Positions 6,721-10,103 of a stretch of DNA of 10,103 nucleotides are shown piece after piece (position 1 is the first letter of the stretch; the number at the start of each line of letters is the position of its first letter). A model generated the notes under the pieces. It did no database searches, was not told the DNA's origin, and saw only the letters and a program-made list of their open reading frames with translations. The translations under genes were made by a program, and so were the position numbers. This stretch comes from CAZQYC01 sp043746555 (GTDB lineage: Bacteria; Pseudomonadota; Gammaproteobacteria; Steroidobacterales; Steroidobacteraceae). The DNA is taken from positions 1 through 10,103 of the forward strand of contig JAYTQU010000374.1 in NCBI GenBank assembly GCA_043746555.1. Direction: 5' to 3'.

Positions 6721-7302
6721 TTCATACTCTGGCGAATGTATCGAGAGTTTGACCAGCGATCAATCCGCGAAGGAATTTGAATTTTAGGAAGGGTTTTTCC
6801 AACAGCCATCCAATCCTGTTGCCAAAACAAAAATTCAAGTCCTAATTTCCATTGAGCGCGGCCGTTTCGCGAAGCGGTGACTCGTCGGGCTCCACAAGGC
6901 GGAGCCTGCCGCTGGCTCTTCGACTCGTGCTTCGCACTTCCTTGTCTCATTGATCGAATCCGGCATAACAAAGGTCGCAGAATCGTGTTCAGTGCTAACG
7001 CTCGCTGGTGGATCTACCGGATATCGAGATCGCAGCAGGAATCGCCAACGCGGTTTTTGTACCGGGCGGTTGAATCACTTAGACAAAGTAATGATGACGA
7101 GCCGGCTCTATATGGAGAGATTTTTTGCTGCATCGGAAAATTGGGCTTCGCGATAATAATAGGAACTCGGTCGTCCACCGTAGTAGACACGAAGCAAGTT
7201 TGGTTCACTATTACGCTGACCCGGCCGAGCCGGAAAGTGCCAGCCGTGTGGCACAGAATCAGGCCTATCGATGAACGATATTCTAGCCGCCGGGCTTTTG
7301 TG
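6721..7302. other. Gene-poor stretch with no recognised feature
   Basis: About 580 bp between the insertion-sequence remnant and the receptor terminator. Several open frames cross it (for example plus strand 6877-7341), but none has a recognisable motif, a ribosome site or convincing composition, and they overlap one another in different frames. A small hairpin GGCTCC (6888-6893) / GGAGCC (6901-6906) without a T tract is present, function unknown. It may be further decayed mobile DNA or plain intergenic sequence. Confidence 0.5.
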
Positions 7303-7339
7303 AAAAAGGCGACCCGCGAAACATTCGGGGCCGCCTTTT
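7303..7339 (-). terminator. Rho-independent terminator of the TonB receptor gene
   Basis: On the minus strand AAAAGGCG (7339-7332, allowing the adjoining bases) pairs with CGCCTTTTT (7311-7303), and the inner GCCCC/GGGT bases extend the stem around a loop near ATGTTTC; the T5 run follows the stem. It lies about 45 bp after the receptor stop codon. The mirror strand also ends in CGCCTTTTAA, so it may stop transcripts arriving from the left as well. Confidence 0.8.
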
Positions 7340-7383
7340 AACTAACTAACAAACAAACTGGACGAAGGAAAGCTATTCGAACA

Positions 7384-10103
7384 TTAGAACTTGGCAGTCA
7401 CCGCCAAGAAGACCTGACGACCCAACGCATCGTAGGTCGAGTACGTGTTGGCTGCGCCGCCGGAAGTGATTTCGAAAGTCGCGAGCGGTGGATCTTTGTC
7501 GAGCAAGTTGTTAATGCCGCCGCGCAGTTCGACTTCCTTGCTCACTGTCCAAGTCGCCGAGAGATCCAAATAACTGAAAGACGGTAGCCGCGCGTTAAAC
7601 GAGTTATACGCGCCAAATGCAGAGAATTGCAGCGTGGGATCGGGGTCGTTATTGTCCAGATTGACCGCACCCAAGTAACGCCAAGTTAGCGAAGTACTCA
7701 AGTCATCCCACGGCGTCACCCATGTCGTGCGGAAATTGTGGTGCCACTTGGGATTGATCGTCTGACAAGTGGAACCGAACAAGCCGGCGCAATCGTAGGT
7801 GTGCGCGCCGGGCAACGGCGTGCTGGTGGTCTTCAACAAATACGCGCCATTCAGTCCGAACAACAACGCGCCCCAGTTCGGCAGATTGAGTTTGTACGCG
7901 CCTTGAAGGTCGATACCGCTGACTTCGGCCGCGCCGATGTTGATATTGGTTTGAATTAGATAACCGCCGCCACCGATGTTGTTGCCCGTCAGGCTAAACG
8001 TATTTCCTTGTCGAACAATCTGCGAGCAATACGTTGGATCGCCCGAGTCCAGGCAACGCTTGAGAAGATCGTTCGCGGGAAGTACGCCGATGGCACCGGT
8101 GAGTTTGATGTCGTAGTAGTCGATGCTGCCGGTCAGATTCGGAATGGCGCTGGGCGTGAACGTCAAACCATAACTATACGAATCGGATTTTTCCGGTTGT
8201 AGATTGGGATTGCCGCCGGTCAATTGCGAAAGCTGCCCCAATGCCGCTTGCGGAATGTTGTTGGTCTTTCCGCCGTTGCCGTACGCGGCGGTGAACAAAG
8301 CCGCTTGCGCGGGCGCAACCGTACGCAAACAATCCACCAACGATCGCGTTGCAGGAAGCTTCGCGCCTGGATTGGCCGGATCGGGTGTTGCGGCACAGGG
8401 ATCGTTGCCCAATTGAATCAAACCGACCAGTTGCGGATTGTACAACTCAACAATCTTCGCGGCGCGAATCGCGCGCTGATAAGAGCCGCGAAAACGAACG
8501 TCGTCGATCGGTGCGTATTGCACTTCGAACTTGTAGGTGTTCACGGCACCCGACGTGGAATAGTCGGAACGCCGAAATCCCGTATCGAACACCAAATCTT
8601 TCGCACCTGTTTTTCCTTGCACGAGCGGCGCACGTACTTCAATAAACTGTTCGCTTACTGAGAGACTATTATCGAGCGCGACCGCCGCGCTGCCGAAGCC
8701 CGACAATTGACCGCTCAACTCCCCGGAGTCGGGTTTGAATGCTTGGTTCTCGTTACGATTTTCGACACCGACATTCACGCCGATTCCGTCATTCGCCGTC
8801 GGCAACTTGATGCCGTATTCGCCGAGTTGCCCGGTGACGTCAGCGTGAATCGTCCGCAAGGTGGTCGAACCGTAGCCGGTGCCATCCAAATACAAATAGC
8901 TGAGCTGCGTCGGTGTCACGCCGCCGTCGGAGAAAATGTTATAGGGAACGCACGGCGAACCGCTAATGCAAACCGGGTTAGCTCGCGTGCCCGTCACTAA
9001 CAACGCCTTGTCGATAGCGGCGAAATTCAAGTACCGACTATTGTCGTTGTAAAATGTCGTGTAGTAAAACTGTCCATAAAGATCGTAACTCCATGCGTTT
9101 GCAAACTCGCCCCTTGAACCGACCACTGCGCGGTAGTTGGTGTGCTCGTAATCCGAGAAGCGCCCGCCGCCCTCGACATTCCGGCGTCCGATTTCCACAT
9201 TCGCCGTGACCGATCCAGGGGTCGCCGCATCTGCCGCGATGGCGGCGGGTGAACACAGAATGGCCGCTTGCTGAGGGCTCAACAACGGATTGCTGCAATT
9301 AATATTATAGTTGCCGCTCAGCGCATCGTTAGGATTGCTGGCGCGAAATAATGCGCTTGGTGCGATTTCCTGGTGCGTGCGATCGTTCATGAAACTGAAT
9401 TCCGCATAAGGCTTGATGTAGTTATTAAGATCGACATGCGCGGTAAAACCCGCGGTATAGCGATCGTCTTGACGCGCCAAATAGATGTAGGGCTGCGCAT
9501 TGAATGCCGCCGGTGGGTTGGTTGGCACCGACCCGCGTGGTACGAATGAGTTTCCTAATACCGAATACACCGTCGTATTCGCATTCGGTCCCGTCAACGG
9601 ATTAAAGAAATTCGAGTTGGAAGATCCCGCGCAAATCGCTCCGTCGTGATTGTTATTCGAATTCAATTGGCAACCGCCGAAGTCGCGATCGCCGCTGCGC
9701 ACCGGATCGGTGTGAAGATAGCCGAAGTACGCCGTGACATTGCCGTCGCCGTCGGCGAAATTCGCACCGAGCAAAAGATTGATCGATTTATTGCGACCGT
9801 CGGTCGACGTACCGGTTAGCGGCGTGCCGCCGGAAGCACTTACTGCGTTTTGTGCAAACGAATTGTGATTGGCGTGGATGTTTTCACCGAGCTGGCCGTC
9901 GAATTGCAATCCTTGAAAGTCTTTCTTCATGATGAAGTTGACTACTCCGCCGATTGCATCCGACCCATAGACGGCCGATGCGCCTCCAGTGACTACATCG
10001 ACTCGTTCTACAAGTGCCGCCGGGATTTGATCGAGATCGGCGCCGGGCGATTGAATAAATGTATAGGGCGAGCCGATGCCGAGACGTCGGCCGTTCACCA
10101 ACA
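7384..10103 (-). CDS. TonB-dependent outer-membrane receptor (partial, N-terminus outside window)
   Basis: A ligand-gated outer-membrane beta-barrel powered by TonB-ExbBD. About 906 residues are visible and the frame is open through the right edge, so the signal peptide, any TonB box and the first part of the plug are missing; the GTG at 10101 is internal. The visible start LVNGRRLG, then IPAALVERVDVVTGGASAVYGSDAIGGVVNF (27-56 from that GTG), is the second half of the plug domain. The barrel follows, with NPNLQPEKSDSYSYG near 631-645, GGINNLLDKDPP near 861-872, and a C-terminal AVTAKF ending in phenylalanine as outer-membrane barrels do. Large glycine/asparagine-rich loops hold twelve cysteines in six close pairs. 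Size and wording fit the large TonB receptors of Xanthomonadales, Sphingomonadales and relatives; the substrate cannot be told from sequence. A terminator follows the stop. Confidence 0.95.
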   Translation of the reverse strand, partial: LVNGRRLGIGSPYTFIQSPGADLDQIPAALVERVDVVTGGASAVYGSDAIGGVVNFIMKKDFQGLQFDGQLGENIHANHNSFAQNAVSASGGTPLTGTSTDGRNKSINLLLGANFADGDGNVTAYFGYLHTDPVRSGDRDFGGCQLNSNNNHDGAICAGSSNSNFFNPLTGPNANTTVYSVLGNSFVPRGSVPTNPPAAFNAQPYIYLARQDDRYTAGFTAHVDLNNYIKPYAEFSFMNDRTHQEIAPSALFRASNPNDALSGNYNINCSNPLLSPQQAAILCSPAAIAADAATPGSVTANVEIGRRNVEGGGRFSDYEHTNYRAVVGSRGEFANAWSYDLYGQFYYTTFYNDNSRYLNFAAIDKALLVTGTRANPVCISGSPCVPYNIFSDGGVTPTQLSYLYLDGTGYGSTTLRTIHADVTGQLGEYGIKLPTANDGIGVNVGVENRNENQAFKPDSGELSGQLSGFGSAAVALDNSLSVSEQFIEVRAPLVQGKTGAKDLVFDTGFRRSDYSTSGAVNTYKFEVQYAPIDDVRFRGSYQRAIRAAKIVELYNPQLVGLIQLGNDPCAATPDPANPGAKLPATRSLVDCLRTVAPAQAALFTAAYGNGGKTNNIPQAALGQLSQLTGGNPNLQPEKSDSYSYGLTFTPSAIPNLTGSIDYYDIKLTGAIGVLPANDLLKRCLDSGDPTYCSQIVRQGNTFSLTGNNIGGGGYLIQTNINIGAAEVSGIDLQGAYKLNLPNWGALLFGLNGAYLLKTTSTPLPGAHTYDCAGLFGSTCQTINPKWHHNFRTTWVTPWDDLSTSLTWRYLGAVNLDNNDPDPTLQFSAFGAYNSFNARLPSFSYLDLSATWTVSKEVELRGGINNLLDKDPPLATFEITSGGAANTYSTYDALGRQVFLAVTAKF

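Noticed and set aside
6645..6971. 108-codon minus-strand open frame running into the insertion-sequence end
   Set aside because: No family resemblance; it crosses the presumed element boundary and a hairpin.
6961..7010. attC-like site around GGCATAACAAAG and GTGCTAACG
   Set aside because: The core sites do not pair as an attC should, and there is no integrase or cassette gene nearby.
6877..7341. 154-codon open frame on the plus strand
   Set aside because: No recognisable motif or ribosome site, overlaps other meaningless frames and runs into the terminator hairpin.

Overview
The window looks like a chromosomal segment of a Gammaproteobacterium, perhaps near Nevskiales, Steroidobacterales or Xanthomonadales. 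This rests on a class III PHA synthase pair (PhaC/PhaE), glycogen genes of proteobacterial type, an exported DUF192 protein and a very large TonB-dependent outer-membrane receptor. The taxonomic placement is inference and weak below class level.

Layout. 1-1297 (minus): phaE followed by phaC, overlapping as TGATG, with phaC running off the left edge after its catalytic cysteine. 1298-1569: divergent intergenic region with an inverted repeat, plus a perfect TATAAT box preceded by a palindrome just before glgA. 1570-3024 (plus): glgA, glycogen synthase. 3031-3492 (minus): a small LEA-type lipoprotein gene lying 20 bp downstream of glgC. 3513-4805 (minus): glgC, ADP-glucose pyrophosphorylase. 4857-5465 and 5497-5973 (plus): two exported proteins, one unrecognised with four cysteines and one of the DUF192 family. 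5974-7302: a gene-poor, decayed stretch holding the 5' portion of an IS21-family istA pseudogene (minus), with several stops, at least two frameshifts and loss of everything after about the first half. 7303-7339: a terminator. 7384-10103 (minus): a TonB-dependent receptor lacking only its N-terminal start, which lies beyond the right edge.

How the genes work together. The left half is a carbon-storage locus. PhaC/PhaE polymerise hydroxyacyl-CoA into PHA granules. GlgC makes ADP-glucose and GlgA polymerises it into glycogen. The phaEC and glgA transcription units are back to back, while glgA and glgC face each other with the lipoprotein gene between them. No glgB, glgP, glgX, phaA or phaB is in the window. 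The right half is unrelated: envelope or periplasmic proteins, an old insertion-sequence scar and an outer-membrane transporter. No CRISPR array, tRNA, rRNA or convincing new defence or mobile system was found. The least familiar items are the four-cysteine exported protein, the GlgC activator-site substitution, the palindrome over the glgA promoter and the hairpin at the istA start.
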